In this document: in pieces, positions 48,517 through 57,271 of the stretch
Layout: each line of letters begins with the position of its first letter
Position numbering within the stretch: position 1 is the stretch's first letter
Position numbers and translations under genes: made by a program
Notes under the pieces: model-generated
What the model saw: only the letters and a program-made list of their open reading frames with translations
Told to the model about the DNA's origin: nothing
Databases searched by the model: none
DNA from: Streptomyces luteolus
GTDB taxonomy: Bacteria; Actinomycetota; Actinomycetes; Streptomycetales; Streptomycetaceae
Length of the DNA: 64,000 nt
Direction of reading: 5' to 3'
Assembly (NCBI RefSeq): GCF_029968015.1
Contig: NZ_JASCIS010000003.1
Coordinates: 186,001-250,000 of the forward strand

Positions 48517-49728
48517 GTGAACGCCGTCGCGCAACGCGCCGTGATCGCCGCCGTACAAGTCCTCGGGCTCGCCGTCTGGTTCTCCATGTCGGCCGTGGTG
48601 CCGAGTCTGCGGACCGAGTGGGGGCTCGGCTCCACGGGTGCCGTGTGGCTGACCGCCTCCGTCCAGCTCGGGTTCGTGACCGGCGCGCTCACGTCCGCCG
48701 CGCTCACCCTCGCCGACCGGCTCCCCCCGCAGCGGCTCCTCGCGATCGGCTCGGCGCTCGCATCCGCGTGCACCGTGCTGCTCGCGGTGACGGTCGACCA
48801 GGCGGCGACCGCGTTCCCGCTGCGCTTCCTGACCGGCATGTGTCTGGCCGCGGTCTATCCGGTGGGCATGAAGCTGATGGCCTCCTGGTCCGGACGGGCC
48901 GAACGCGGCCGGAACATGGGCGTCCTGATCGGCGCCCTCACCCTCGGCTCGACGCTCCCCCACCTCATCGCGGGCCTCGGAAGCCTGCCCTGGCGAGGCG
49001 TCCTGCTGGCCGCTGCGGCCGCCGGGGCGCTCGCGTCCGTCGTGGCCTCCGCCTTCCTCCGCGTCGGCCCGCACGCCGCCCCGGCCGCGCCCGCCGGAAA
49101 CCCCCGCTACGCCCTGACCATGTTCACCGAGCGCCGCCCCCGGCTGGCCAACCTCGGCTATTTCGGGCACATGTGGGAGCTGTACGCGCTGTGGACCTGG
49201 ATCCCGGCCTACCTCTCCGCGACGGCCGGGGCGGGGCGGCTCCCTGGGTCGGTGGGGACGGCGGTGTTCCTGACCATGGGGATCGGCGGAGTCGTCGGGT
49301 GTCTGCTCGGCGGCTGGGGCGCGGACCGGTTCGGCCGACCGTCCGCCGCCATGGCCGCCCTGCTCGTCAGCGGGCTCTGCTGCCTCCTGTCGCCGCTGAT
49401 CGTGGACGCCTCGCCCGAGCTCCTCTTCGCGTTCTGCGCGGTGTGGGGTGCCGCTGTGATCGCCGACTCCGGGGTGTTCTCCACGTCCCTCAGCGAGGCC
49501 GTCGACCCGCGCTACGTCGGCACCGCCCTCACCGCCCAGACGGCCATCGGGTTCGCCCTCACCGTCGTCAGCATCCAGCTCACCCCGCTCCTGGCCGATG
49601 CCTTCGGCTGGCGTTACGCGCTGCTGCTCCTGGCCCCGGGGCCGTTGGCCGGGGCCGTCGCCATGCGGGCGCTGAAGGGTGCCGAGCCGCTCCGGTTCGG
49701 GGGCGCGGTGGGCGAGCAGCGGGCATGA
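48517..49728 (+). CDS. MFS transporter
   Basis: The 403-residue protein has twelve hydrophobic segments with the cytoplasmic loops of MFS carriers; the start [31 protein letters not shown] and [24 protein letters not shown] resemble the cyanate/nitrate-type (CynX/NarK-like) group, but substrate is unknown. The second half has [20 protein letters not shown], the MFS motif A repeat. GTG at 48517 has GAGGGGGACC upstream. A hairpin follows directly after the stop. Confidence 0.9.
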   Translation: MNAVAQRAVIAAVQVLGLAVWFSMSAVVPSLRTEWGLGSTGAVWLTASVQLGFVTGALTSAALTLADRLPPQRLLAIGSALASACTVLLAVTVDQAATAFPLRFLTGMCLAAVYPVGMKLMASWSGRAERGRNMGVLIGALTLGSTLPHLIAGLGSLPWRGVLLAAAAAGALASVVASAFLRVGPHAAPAAPAGNPRYALTMFTERRPRLANLGYFGHMWELYALWTWIPAYLSATAGAGRLPGSVGTAVFLTMGIGGVVGCLLGGWGADRFGRPSAAMAALLVSGLCCLLSPLIVDASPELLFAFCAVWGAAVIADSGVFSTSLSEAVDPRYVGTALTAQTAIGFALTVVSIQLTPLLADAFGWRYALLLLAPGPLAGAVAMRALKGAEPLRFGGAVGEQRA

Positions 49729-49730
49729 AA

Positions 49731-49758
49731 GGGCCGGTCCGTTCGTACGGACCGGCCC
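49731..49758 (+). terminator. Hairpin after MFS gene
   Basis: GGGCCGGTCCG (49731-49741) is complemented at 49748-49758 across a 6-base loop, starting three bases after the MFS stop codon. Confidence 0.82.
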
Positions 49759-49763
49759 GGCTT

Positions 49764-49820
49764 CCTTTCCGGTGGTGGCCCGGCCTTTCCGGTGGTGGCC
49801 AGGTTTCCTTTCCGGTGGTT
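49764..49820. repeat. Three direct 17-bp repeats
   Basis: CCTTTCCGGTGGTGGCC occurs at 49764-49780 and 49784-49800, and a shortened copy (CCTTTCCGGTGGTT) at 49807-49820. They lie between the MFS terminator and the 3' end of the convergent SPW gene. No function is apparent. Confidence 0.88.
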
Positions 49821-49846
49821 CTGTCACGGCTCGGGGCCGTCCTGCG

Positions 49847-50287
49847 CTACCGCTTGGGGACGCTCCTCGATGCCGTACCGGCGCACAGCAGACCGAGGAC
49901 CACGGCCACCGCACCGATGATGATGTTGTTCAGGACGACACCCGCGTCCGGGCTCTCGCCGACGATCCACGGCGCGATGATCATCCAGGCGCCCATCGCG
50001 CAGAAGGCCCAGCTCAGGCCGTACATGCGGTCCGGTGCCCGGGTGAACCCGAGGGCCAGCAGGGCGATGGCGATGCCGACGATCAGGTTGTGGGTGACCA
50101 GCGAGGGCTGACTGATCGTGTAGTGGAGTATCCAGGGGGACACGGCGCAGTACAGGCCGAGCAGGAACACCGGCCCGTCCACGAGCGCCACGTCGCGACC
50201 ACCGAGCATGCGGTCGTACCGATCCCGCATTTCGGGGACATCGGGGTGGGCTGCTATGTCACCTCTGGTGGGCTGCACATTGGCCAT
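49847..50287 (-). CDS. SPW-repeat membrane protein
   Basis: The 146-residue protein has a soluble N-terminus (about 1-35) and four hydrophobic segments with paired SPW-repeat signatures, CAVSPWILHYTISQPSLVTHN and MIIAPWIVGESPDAGVVLNN. Function is unknown; such proteins are frequent in streptomycetes. AAAGGAGACGAGCC before the ATG is an almost perfect ribosome site, so strong translation is expected. Confidence 0.93.
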   Translation of the reverse strand: MANVQPTRGDIAAHPDVPEMRDRYDRMLGGRDVALVDGPVFLLGLYCAVSPWILHYTISQPSLVTHNLIVGIAIALLALGFTRAPDRMYGLSWAFCAMGAWMIIAPWIVGESPDAGVVLNNIIIGAVAVVLGLLCAGTASRSVPKR

Positions 50288-50606
50288 GGCTCGTCTCCTT
50301 TGACTCACAGGCCGGACCGCGTCTGACGCGGTGTGCGGTGTGCGCCGCCTATGGACATTCTGCTCTTATATTTCCTTTATGTGTAGAGGTCGCCGGGTAT
50401 CAGCTGATGCGTTCCGGTCACCCGGTGATTCCGACGAGAGACGACGATCCTCTCCTGCTACGCCCCGGCCCGAGGCCGGGGCGTAGCGAGTCGGCGTCGA
50501 CGGTGCTGAGCGGAGGGGCCCGCTCCGCACCCGTCGGCCGTGTTGTCAGTGCCCCGCACTAGAGTTCCCATGACACACGGACCAGGGGACGAGGGGGACG
50601 ACGACC
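50288..50606. other. Gene-free gap with AT-rich promoter patch and hairpin
   Basis: The 319-base gap between divergent SPW and membrane genes has a markedly AT-rich patch (about 50353-50390, CTTATATTTCCTTTATGTG) suitable for the SPW gene promoter. CTACGCCCCGGC (50458-50469) is complemented at 50475-50486, a 12-bp stem with a 5-base loop that may insulate the two promoters. I see no credible gene here. Confidence 0.6.
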
Positions 50607-52709
50607 GTGCGGAGCCGAGGAGTTGGGGCGGGCAGGACCCGGGGGGCGGGGGGCCTGTTCGTGCTGGTGACGGCCCTGGCTCTGGCCTTGGTGCTCGTAC
50701 CGGCCGGGGGCGCGGCCGCGGCGGGCACCGCGTCCAAGTCCCCGCGAGCCGCGGCGGATCGGGCCGGTCTCGAGGCCCGCGCGGCGTACTTCGCCAAGCA
50801 TCTGCGTGCCTCGCCGGTCTACATCACGGACCAGGCTCCGCGCGTGATGCCCCGCTCCGCTTGGCCCGCCTTCCAGGAGCAGGCACAGCGGACCGGCGTG
50901 CCGACGTACGTGCTGGTGCTGCCGTTCTCGGCGGCCGAGGACGGGGACGAACTCCTCCCCGCGGTCCGGGAGAAGCTCGGCCGCAAAGGGCTCTACGTCC
51001 TTCTGAACGCCGACGGCGGAGGGAGTTGGCTCGACGTCTCCGTGGAGTCGTACGGCGTGCGCGACCTGCCCGTCCAGGAGTCCCTCGACTCCGCCGACTC
51101 CTGGCTGCCGTCGGACGCCACGGCGCTCGACTTCTTCACGGCTTTCGTCGACGGACTCCTCAACGACGGCGACGGAAGCGGCAGCGGCGGATCCCCGAGC
51201 TCCCTCTACACCTCGCCCGAAGGGCGCGCCGGGCAGTCCACGACCACGGGCGTGCTGACCGGACTTGTCCCGGTCGTCGTCCTGCTCATCGGCGTTCCGC
51301 TCGCCCGGCGCCGCGGCTCCCGCCGCCGCCTGATCGTCCCGGCCGCCCTCGCCGCCGTGCTCGCCGTGGGCGTGCCGCTGGGCGCGCAGGGGCTCATGCC
51401 CGAGACCAGCTCCACCGGCGACCCCGACCCCACCGGACGGGACATGGAGCTGCGCGCCGAGCGGTTCGCCGCCGGGCTGCGCCAACACTCCGTGTACCAG
51501 GACGCTGAGCTGCCCCCGCCCCTCACTCCCGCCCAACTGCGGTCGGTGGAGCGCAGGTTGGACTCCCTGGACGTTCCCGTGTACGTGGTGGTCCTGCCGA
51601 TGGACCACGCCGACGAGTCGGAGGGCGACGCCGACCGGTTCGCCGAGCGGCTGCACCGTGCGCTCGGCAAGGACGGCGTCTACGTCACCGCGTCCGTGGG
51701 TACTTTCGACGACATCTACCTCTCCGTCGTCAACTACGGCGCGAGACTGGACGAGTTCGAGCTGTCCGAGCTCGACAGTTCGGTGACGCTCGGACCGGAG
51801 GACGTGGACGCGGACCCGCAGCTCCACACCCGTCTGCTCAAGCTGGCCCGGCACATCGAGCAGACGCCCGCGGGCCCGCCCGGCGAGCCGTACGCGTTCG
51901 ACGAGCCGCCCACGGACCCGGTGGCGGAGGACGCGCTGCCCCCGCTGCTCACCGACCCCACCGGGCCGATCGGCCTGTCCGGCCTCTTCCTCGCCGGGAT
52001 CGCCGGTGGCGCCGGGGTGCCCGCGGCGGTGGCCGGGGTGGTGTGGCTCGTGCGTCGGGCGCGGCGCGGGGAAGGGCGGCCGGAGCCCTCGCGGCCCGCC
52101 GCCCGCGACCGGTCCCGCGCCATGCCCGCCCCGCACGTCTCGACCGACGACGCGCGCCCCGGTACGAGCTGGCTGCGCAGCACGGCGGAGCGCGAACTCG
52201 GTTCTCTGCGCGAGGACTTGGCCGGATCCGGGGCACGCGACGGCCACGAGGCACAGGCCCGGGCCCAGGACTGCCTGGACGCGGCGGCTCTGCTGCTCGG
52301 CAGCCGCGCGGGCGCCGTCGACCTGGCCACCGGGCTCGCGCTGATACGTGCGGGCCGCGCGGCACTCGACGCGGCCCGGTCCGACGCCGGCTCCGTACCC
52401 GGCACAACGCTGTGCACCCTCAACCCGCTGCACGGCCCGGCGTCGATGACGGCCCGCCTCTCCCCCACGCCCGGGGCGCGCGCCCGGCTGCACCCGGTGT
52501 GCGGCGCGTGCGGGTCGACGCTGGGGAAGGTGGCGTCGGCCCAGCGTGGCGCGGCGGTGGACCGACTGCGCCTGACCCTGCCGGGCAACGGCCGCCGCAC
52601 CGCGTACTCCGCCCTGCCGGGCCCCCTGGGAGAGGCGGGCGCGAACGGCCACGTCGAGGTGGCGGGGCTGATCGGTGCGGTGCGCGAGGGGGTTGGGGCG
52701 GGCCGCTGA
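50607..52709 (+). CDS. Exported/membrane protein with duplicated TPM-like domain
   Basis: The 700-residue protein has a signal peptide (LFVLVTALALALVLVP), an external domain (about 50-190), two transmembrane helices (about 213-267), a second external domain (about 275-410), another membrane helix (about 455-480), and a cytoplasmic tail (480-700) ending with a CGACG zinc-ribbon-like pair. The two outside domains are internal duplicates: AAYFAKHLRASPVYITDQ with PTYVLVLPF, and AERFAAGLRQHSVYQDAE with PVYVVVLPM, each TPM-like. Function unknown. GTG start with GAGGGGG. The next gene is the FHA-ABC transporter. Confidence 0.82.
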   Translation: MRSRGVGAGRTRGAGGLFVLVTALALALVLVPAGGAAAAGTASKSPRAAADRAGLEARAAYFAKHLRASPVYITDQAPRVMPRSAWPAFQEQAQRTGVPTYVLVLPFSAAEDGDELLPAVREKLGRKGLYVLLNADGGGSWLDVSVESYGVRDLPVQESLDSADSWLPSDATALDFFTAFVDGLLNDGDGSGSGGSPSSLYTSPEGRAGQSTTTGVLTGLVPVVVLLIGVPLARRRGSRRRLIVPAALAAVLAVGVPLGAQGLMPETSSTGDPDPTGRDMELRAERFAAGLRQHSVYQDAELPPPLTPAQLRSVERRLDSLDVPVYVVVLPMDHADESEGDADRFAERLHRALGKDGVYVTASVGTFDDIYLSVVNYGARLDEFELSELDSSVTLGPEDVDADPQLHTRLLKLARHIEQTPAGPPGEPYAFDEPPTDPVAEDALPPLLTDPTGPIGLSGLFLAGIAGGAGVPAAVAGVVWLVRRARRGEGRPEPSRPAARDRSRAMPAPHVSTDDARPGTSWLRSTAERELGSLREDLAGSGARDGHEAQARAQDCLDAAALLLGSRAGAVDLATGLALIRAGRAALDAARSDAGSVPGTTLCTLNPLHGPASMTARLSPTPGARARLHPVCGACGSTLGKVASAQRGAAVDRLRLTLPGNGRRTAYSALPGPLGEAGANGHVEVAGLIGAVREGVGAGR

Positions 52710-52791
52710 CACCCGAGGACGAGCCGCAGTCCGGCACCGGGCAGGCCCGCCGGGACAGGCGCCCCCAGGGACACGGCCGTAAAATCCAGAT

Positions 52792-55152
52792 ATGGGAGAG
52801 CGGCCGGATGCTCCTACGGCGCCTGAGCTCGTCGTCGAGTCCGAGGGTCACACCCAGGTGCTGAGTCCGCTCCGGACGTATCACGTGGGGCGGGACCCCA
52901 CGAGCGAGCTGGTCCTGGACGACGCCAGGGTCTCCTGGCACCACGCGGTGCTGCGGACCTCGGCGGGGCACTGGGTGGTGGAGGACGAGCACAGCACCAA
53001 CGGCACGTACACGGACGGGCGCCGGGTGCGGCAGTCGGACGTGGGGCCGGGGACCGTGATCAGGTTCGGCAGTCCGGCCGACGGACCGTGCGCGGTGCTC
53101 GCCGACGCACCCCGACCGGCGGCAGCGGCGCCCCGGGCCCGGCCCTCCGCCCTCACCGTCGTCTCGCAGCCCGGCGACACCCACACCTTCCGGCAGCCGA
53201 GCGCCGTGCGTCCGCTGCCCCCGGCACGCACCACCCGGATCGGCCGGGCGCCCGACAACGACCTGATCGTCCCGGACCTGCTCGTCTCGCGCCGGCACGC
53301 GGAGCTGCGGACGGGGCCGGAGGGCTACGAGATCGTCGACGTCGGCAGCCACAACGGCACGTACCTCAACGGCCAGCCGGTGAGCCGCGCCCCGGTGATC
53401 CCCGGGGACGTCATCGGCGTCGGGCACTCCGCGTTCGTGCTGGTGGGCGACGAGCTGCAGGAATTCGTCGACACCGGTGAGGTGTCGCTCGACGTGCAGG
53501 ACCTGGCGGTGCGGGTCGACAACGGGCGGAGGACGCTGCTCGGCGACGTGTCGTTCCCCGTGGGTGAGAAGACGCTGCTCGCGGTGGTCGGGCCGAGCGG
53601 CGCGGGCAAGTCCACGCTGCTCAACGCGTTGACCGGCCTCAGGCCCGCCGACGCGGGCACGGTCCTGTACGACGGCCGTGACCTGTACCGGGACTACGCC
53701 GAACTGCGGCACCGCATCGGGCTCGTACCGCAGGACGACATCCTGCACGCGCAGCTGACCGTGCGCCGGGCACTGCGCTACGCCGCCCAGCTGCGCTTCC
53801 CCGAGGACACCGCGAAGGCCGAACGGGAGGCCCGGGTCGACGAGGTCATCCGCGAACTGGGCCTGGAACAGCGGGTGGACCAGTCGATCCACTCCCTCTC
53901 CGGCGGCCAGCGCAAACGCGTGAGCGTGGCCCTCGAACTGCTCACGAAGCCGTCGCTGCTCTTCCTCGACGAGCCGACCTCCGGGCTCGACCCGGGCATG
54001 GACCGCTCGGTGATGCACATGCTGCGCGGGCTCGCCGACGACGGCCGTACGGTCATCGTCGTCACGCACAGCGTGCTCAGCCTGGATGTCTGCGACCGGC
54101 TGCTCGTGCTCGCCCCCGGCGGGACGATCGCGTACTACGGGCCGCCCGAGGAAGCCCTGGCGTACTTCGGCTTCGCCGAGTGGCCGGAAGCCTTCGAGAG
54201 CTTCGAGAACGAGCGGGACCGCGACTGGGCGGGGCAGTTCCGCGGTTCGACGCAGCACGGGCGCTTCGTCGCGGCGGAGTCCCGACAGCCCCGCCGCGCA
54301 CCCGAGTCGCCACACGGGCCGGTGGCAGCGCCCAAGGCGCAGAGCTGGGGCGCGCAGCTGGGCACGCTGGTCCGGCGGTACGCGGCGAACCTGAGCGCCG
54401 ACCGGACCTTCCTGGTGATCATGATCGCGCTGCCGTTCGTGATGGGGGCGATGGCGCGGGCCCTGGCCGGCGGCGGGCTCACGCAGGACTCGGCGCTCAA
54501 CGCGCTGTTGATCCTGAATGTCGGCGCGGTCCTCACGGGCGCCGCCAACGCCGTACGCGAGCTGGTCAAGGAGCGGGTGATCTATCAGCGGGAGAGAGCC
54601 GTCGGCCTGTCCCGCTCGGCGTATGTGATGTCCAAGGTGCTGGTGCTCGGCGCGATCACGGTGGTGCAGGCCGTGGTCCTGACAATGGTGGCGCTGGTCG
54701 GTGTGGACCTCAACGCACCGGACGGCAGAGGGGTGTTGATGCCTCCGCTGGTGGAAATCACCCTGGCCGTCGCGCTGTTGGCGTTCACCGCGATGATGCT
54801 CGGCCTGTTCGTGTCCGCGCTGGTGCGGAAGGAGGAGGCCACGATGCCGTTGCTCGTCCTCCTCGCGATCGTGCAGGTCGTGTTCTGCGGTGCGCTGCTG
54901 AAACTTCAGGGTGTGCCGGGGCTTGAGCAGTTGGCGTGGCTGGTGCCGTCGCGGTGGGCGCTCGGCGCCATGGCGGGGACCGTCGATCTGCACCGGATCG
55001 TGCCGACGGATGTCACCGCCGATCCGCTGTTCCGGCACGTGGCGTCGGTCTGGCTGCTCGACATGGGGATGATGGTCGTGCTCTCGCTCGTCCTCGCCGT
55101 TCTCGTCGCCAAGCTGCTGCGGAGGCGTGAGCCCGAGATCATGCGCAAGTAG
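52792..55152 (+). CDS. FHA-domain ABC transporter (Rv1747-like)
   Basis: The 786-residue chain carries two FHA domains (about 25-105: YHVGRDPTSELVLDDARVSWHHA, and about 140-215: TRIGRAPDNDLIVPDLLVSRRHAEL, DVGSHNGTYLNG), an ABC ATPase (about 235-450: Walker A GPSGAGKST, LSGGQRKRVSVALEL, Walker B LLFLDEPTSGLDP), and an ABC-2 type permease with six membrane helices (about 540-786). FHA domains bind phosphothreonine, so control by Ser/Thr kinases is expected, and a kinase gene is two genes downstream. Likely exporter of a cell-envelope component by analogy with Rv1747. Confidence 0.95.
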   Translation: MGERPDAPTAPELVVESEGHTQVLSPLRTYHVGRDPTSELVLDDARVSWHHAVLRTSAGHWVVEDEHSTNGTYTDGRRVRQSDVGPGTVIRFGSPADGPCAVLADAPRPAAAAPRARPSALTVVSQPGDTHTFRQPSAVRPLPPARTTRIGRAPDNDLIVPDLLVSRRHAELRTGPEGYEIVDVGSHNGTYLNGQPVSRAPVIPGDVIGVGHSAFVLVGDELQEFVDTGEVSLDVQDLAVRVDNGRRTLLGDVSFPVGEKTLLAVVGPSGAGKSTLLNALTGLRPADAGTVLYDGRDLYRDYAELRHRIGLVPQDDILHAQLTVRRALRYAAQLRFPEDTAKAEREARVDEVIRELGLEQRVDQSIHSLSGGQRKRVSVALELLTKPSLLFLDEPTSGLDPGMDRSVMHMLRGLADDGRTVIVVTHSVLSLDVCDRLLVLAPGGTIAYYGPPEEALAYFGFAEWPEAFESFENERDRDWAGQFRGSTQHGRFVAAESRQPRRAPESPHGPVAAPKAQSWGAQLGTLVRRYAANLSADRTFLVIMIALPFVMGAMARALAGGGLTQDSALNALLILNVGAVLTGAANAVRELVKERVIYQRERAVGLSRSAYVMSKVLVLGAITVVQAVVLTMVALVGVDLNAPDGRGVLMPPLVEITLAVALLAFTAMMLGLFVSALVRKEEATMPLLVLLAIVQVVFCGALLKLQGVPGLEQLAWLVPSRWALGAMAGTVDLHRIVPTDVTADPLFRHVASVWLLDMGMMVVLSLVLAVLVAKLLRRREPEIMRK

Positions 55153-55239
55153 GCCGTCCCGTACGGACCGGCCGAGCTGTGACCGAACGGCCGTCGCGTA
55201 CGGACCGGCCGTCCCGTCCGGAGCGCCGAGGAGCCGCCT

Positions 55240-55839
55240 GTGACCGTCCCCGACTTCCTCCCCAGCCATGTCGTCCCGCCGGACGGGATGCCGACCTGGT
55301 CGGCGCCGGACGCCGCCCGGCCGACAGTGCCGCTCGACCCGCTGCTGCCCGTCCAGGTCGTCGAGCGGCGCGGCGACTGGGCGCGTGCCCTGTGCTCCAA
55401 CGGCTGGTCGGCCTGGGTGGACGGGCGGCTGCTTCTGCCCGTTCCGCAGGGTCCGCCGGTCGCGGGGCAGCCGCCCGCGAGGACCGCGGACCCCCGGCCG
55501 CTCCTGAGCGCGGTCGAGAAGGACCTGGGCCGCTTCAGGCAGTTGACCGAGGAGTTGTGCGCGGGGCGGCTCGACGGCGAGTCCTTCGCGGAGCAGACCC
55601 GGGGCGTGCGGGTGGGGGCGGTCGTGGACGGCAACGCGGTCTGGCTGTACGACGCGCGGCACGAGCGGTGGTGCTACTGCGACGGGACGTCCGTGGAGAC
55701 GTACGCGGTGGAACACCCGCCCGCGGGGAGCAGCGGCGCGGACGACGAGGGTCCGGCCGGGGAGCCTCGCGGAGAGCGCGGCAAGGAGCCGGACCGGGAG
55801 CGCGGGGAGCCTGACGTGCGGCCGGGCGGGGAGTCCTGA
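55240..55839 (+). CDS. SH3-like protein of unknown function
   Basis: The 199-residue product has an SH3-like N-terminal stretch (LPVQVVERRGDWARALCSNGWSAWVDGR, about residues 34-62), a helical middle (LLSAVEKDLGRFRQLTEELCAG), a second small beta region with GNAVWLYDARHERWCYCDG, and an acidic/basic tail. No catalytic motif is seen. It lies between the FHA-ABC transporter and the kinase, two bases upstream of the kinase start, so it belongs to the same operon. GTG with GAGGAG upstream. Confidence 0.8.
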   Translation: MTVPDFLPSHVVPPDGMPTWSAPDAARPTVPLDPLLPVQVVERRGDWARALCSNGWSAWVDGRLLLPVPQGPPVAGQPPARTADPRPLLSAVEKDLGRFRQLTEELCAGRLDGESFAEQTRGVRVGAVVDGNAVWLYDARHERWCYCDGTSVETYAVEHPPAGSSGADDEGPAGEPRGERGKEPDRERGEPDVRPGGES

Positions 55840-55841
55840 AC

Positions 55842-56990
55842 GTGGACCCCGACGAAGCCCCGCCGCCGCAGCGGCCGCCCGCCCCCGAACCGGCAGGTCC
55901 GACCGCCGCCGACGCCGCCGACTCCTCCGGCACCTCCGACGGCGCCGACACCGCCGACGCCGCCGACACCTCGGACGCCGCCGCCGGCACCGGAATGCGC
56001 GGGCGCACCATCGCCGGGTACCGGCTCGAGGACGAGATCGGCCGCGGCGGCATGGCCGTGGTCTACCGGGCCCTCGACCTGCGGCTCGGACGTACCGTCG
56101 CGGTGAAGGTCCTCGCGCCCGAGCTGGCCCGGAACGACACGTTCAGGAAGCGCTTCGCGCACGAGTCACGCGTGGCGGCGTCGATCGACCATCCGCACAT
56201 CGTGCCGGTCTTCGAGGCGGGTGAGGCGGAGGAGGTCCTGTTCATCGCGATGCGGCTCGTCAGGGGCCAGGACCTGCGGGCGCTGCTCGACCACGAGGGA
56301 ACGCTGCCGCTGGACACCGCGTGCCGGATCGCCCTCCAGGTGGCCTCCGCCCTGGACGCCGCCCATGCGCACGATCTGGTGCACCGGGACGTCAAGCCGG
56401 GCAACATCCTCGTCACCGAGGGCACCGACAGCGACCACCCCGAGCATGTGTATCTGACCGACTTCGGACTGACGAAGAAGTCCCTGTCGCTCACGGGGTT
56501 CACCAGTGTCGGGCAGTTCGTGGGCACCCTGGACTATGTGGCGCCCGAGCAGATCTCCGGGCGCCCGGTGGACGGCCGCTGCGATGTGTACAGCCTGGGC
56601 TGCGTGGTCTTCGAGATGCTGACGGGTGGGCCGCCGTTCCAGCGCGACGAGGACATGGCGCTGCTCTGGGCCCACCAGTACGACCCGGCCCCGCCCCTCA
56701 CCGACCTGCGGCCGGACCTCCCGCACGGCGTCGACGCGGTCCTCACCCGAGCCCTGGCCAAGGCCCCCGCCGACCGCTACGACACCTGCCTCGCCTTCGT
56801 CACGGCGCTCCGCGCGGCCGGGCGGACGCCGCCGCCGACGGAACCAGAGGCGGGCCCGCACGGGTACGCGCCGACCCAGGTGGTGGTCACCCCCGCGGCC
56901 CCGCCCAGCCACCCCGGCCTCCCCGGCCCGGCTGCCCCGCCACCGCCGCCGAGCTGGGCCAGACCGATGTTTCCCGGACGTCGCGACTAG
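55842..56990 (+). CDS. Serine/threonine protein kinase
   Basis: The 382-residue kinase has a Pro/Asp/Ala-rich N-terminus (1-50), then the kinase fold (about 58-320): IGRGGMAVVYRA, AVKVL with the catalytic Lys, VHRDVKPGNILV, YLTDFGLTKKSLS and GTLDYVAPEQISG. A Pro-rich C-terminal tail follows. There is no membrane helix, unlike most Pkn kinases. GTG start two bases after the previous stop indicates one operon with the FHA-ABC transporter, its probable partner through FHA binding. Confidence 0.95.
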   Translation: MDPDEAPPPQRPPAPEPAGPTAADAADSSGTSDGADTADAADTSDAAAGTGMRGRTIAGYRLEDEIGRGGMAVVYRALDLRLGRTVAVKVLAPELARNDTFRKRFAHESRVAASIDHPHIVPVFEAGEAEEVLFIAMRLVRGQDLRALLDHEGTLPLDTACRIALQVASALDAAHAHDLVHRDVKPGNILVTEGTDSDHPEHVYLTDFGLTKKSLSLTGFTSVGQFVGTLDYVAPEQISGRPVDGRCDVYSLGCVVFEMLTGGPPFQRDEDMALLWAHQYDPAPPLTDLRPDLPHGVDAVLTRALAKAPADRYDTCLAFVTALRAAGRTPPPTEPEAGPHGYAPTQVVVTPAAPPSHPGLPGPAAPPPPPSWARPMFPGRRD

Positions 56991-56994
56991 GCCT

Positions 56995-57148
56995 GTCCGG
57001 CGGATCTTCGCGGGCCCGCGATGCCTGGCACGCTCCCCCAGCCTCCGGCCGGGGGACCCCCACTCGCCGCACGCCCGCATCACCCAAGTACGTCCAGTAC
57101 GAGGGAGATCCGGGCGCACTCCCCCAGCCTTCGGCGCCGCCCCCGCGT
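56995..57148. repeat. GC-rich intergenic repeat, family B
   Basis: The order CTTCGCGGGCCCGCGA, GCCTGGCACGCTCCCCCAGCCT, CGGCCGGGGGACCCC, CTCGCCGCACGCCCGCATCA, AAGTACGTCCAGTACGAGGG and GCACTCCCCCAGCCTTCGG mirrors the copy at 29.87 kb (which is inverted). It lies between the kinase gene and the convergent streptophobe gene. The rest of this 281-base gap (57160-57260) holds repeated CTGCCGCTG and ACAACCG-type blocks and no gene. Confidence 0.78.
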
Positions 57149-57271
57149 CCAGCTGCCGCCGCTGACGGGATTCCGGCGTACAACCGCTGCCGCTGGCGGG
57201 ACTCCTGCGTACAACCGGGACTCCTGTGTCCAGCCCCGCCACCGCTGACAGGCCCCCTGCGCGTACAACCG

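Noticed and set aside
46363..49914. A 1183-codon open frame on the minus strand
   Set aside because: It crosses two real plus-strand genes and a terminator, and has no recognisable domain apart from fragments of low complexity.
50338..50562. A 74-codon plus-strand frame in the gap after the SPW gene
   Set aside because: No ribosome site, mixed third-position composition, and it runs through the AT-rich promoter patch and a strong hairpin.
50559..55716. Long minus-strand frames opposite the TPM-like, FHA-ABC and SH3-like genes
   Set aside because: Both are shadows; the plus-strand genes have full domain structure, ribosome sites and operon spacing.
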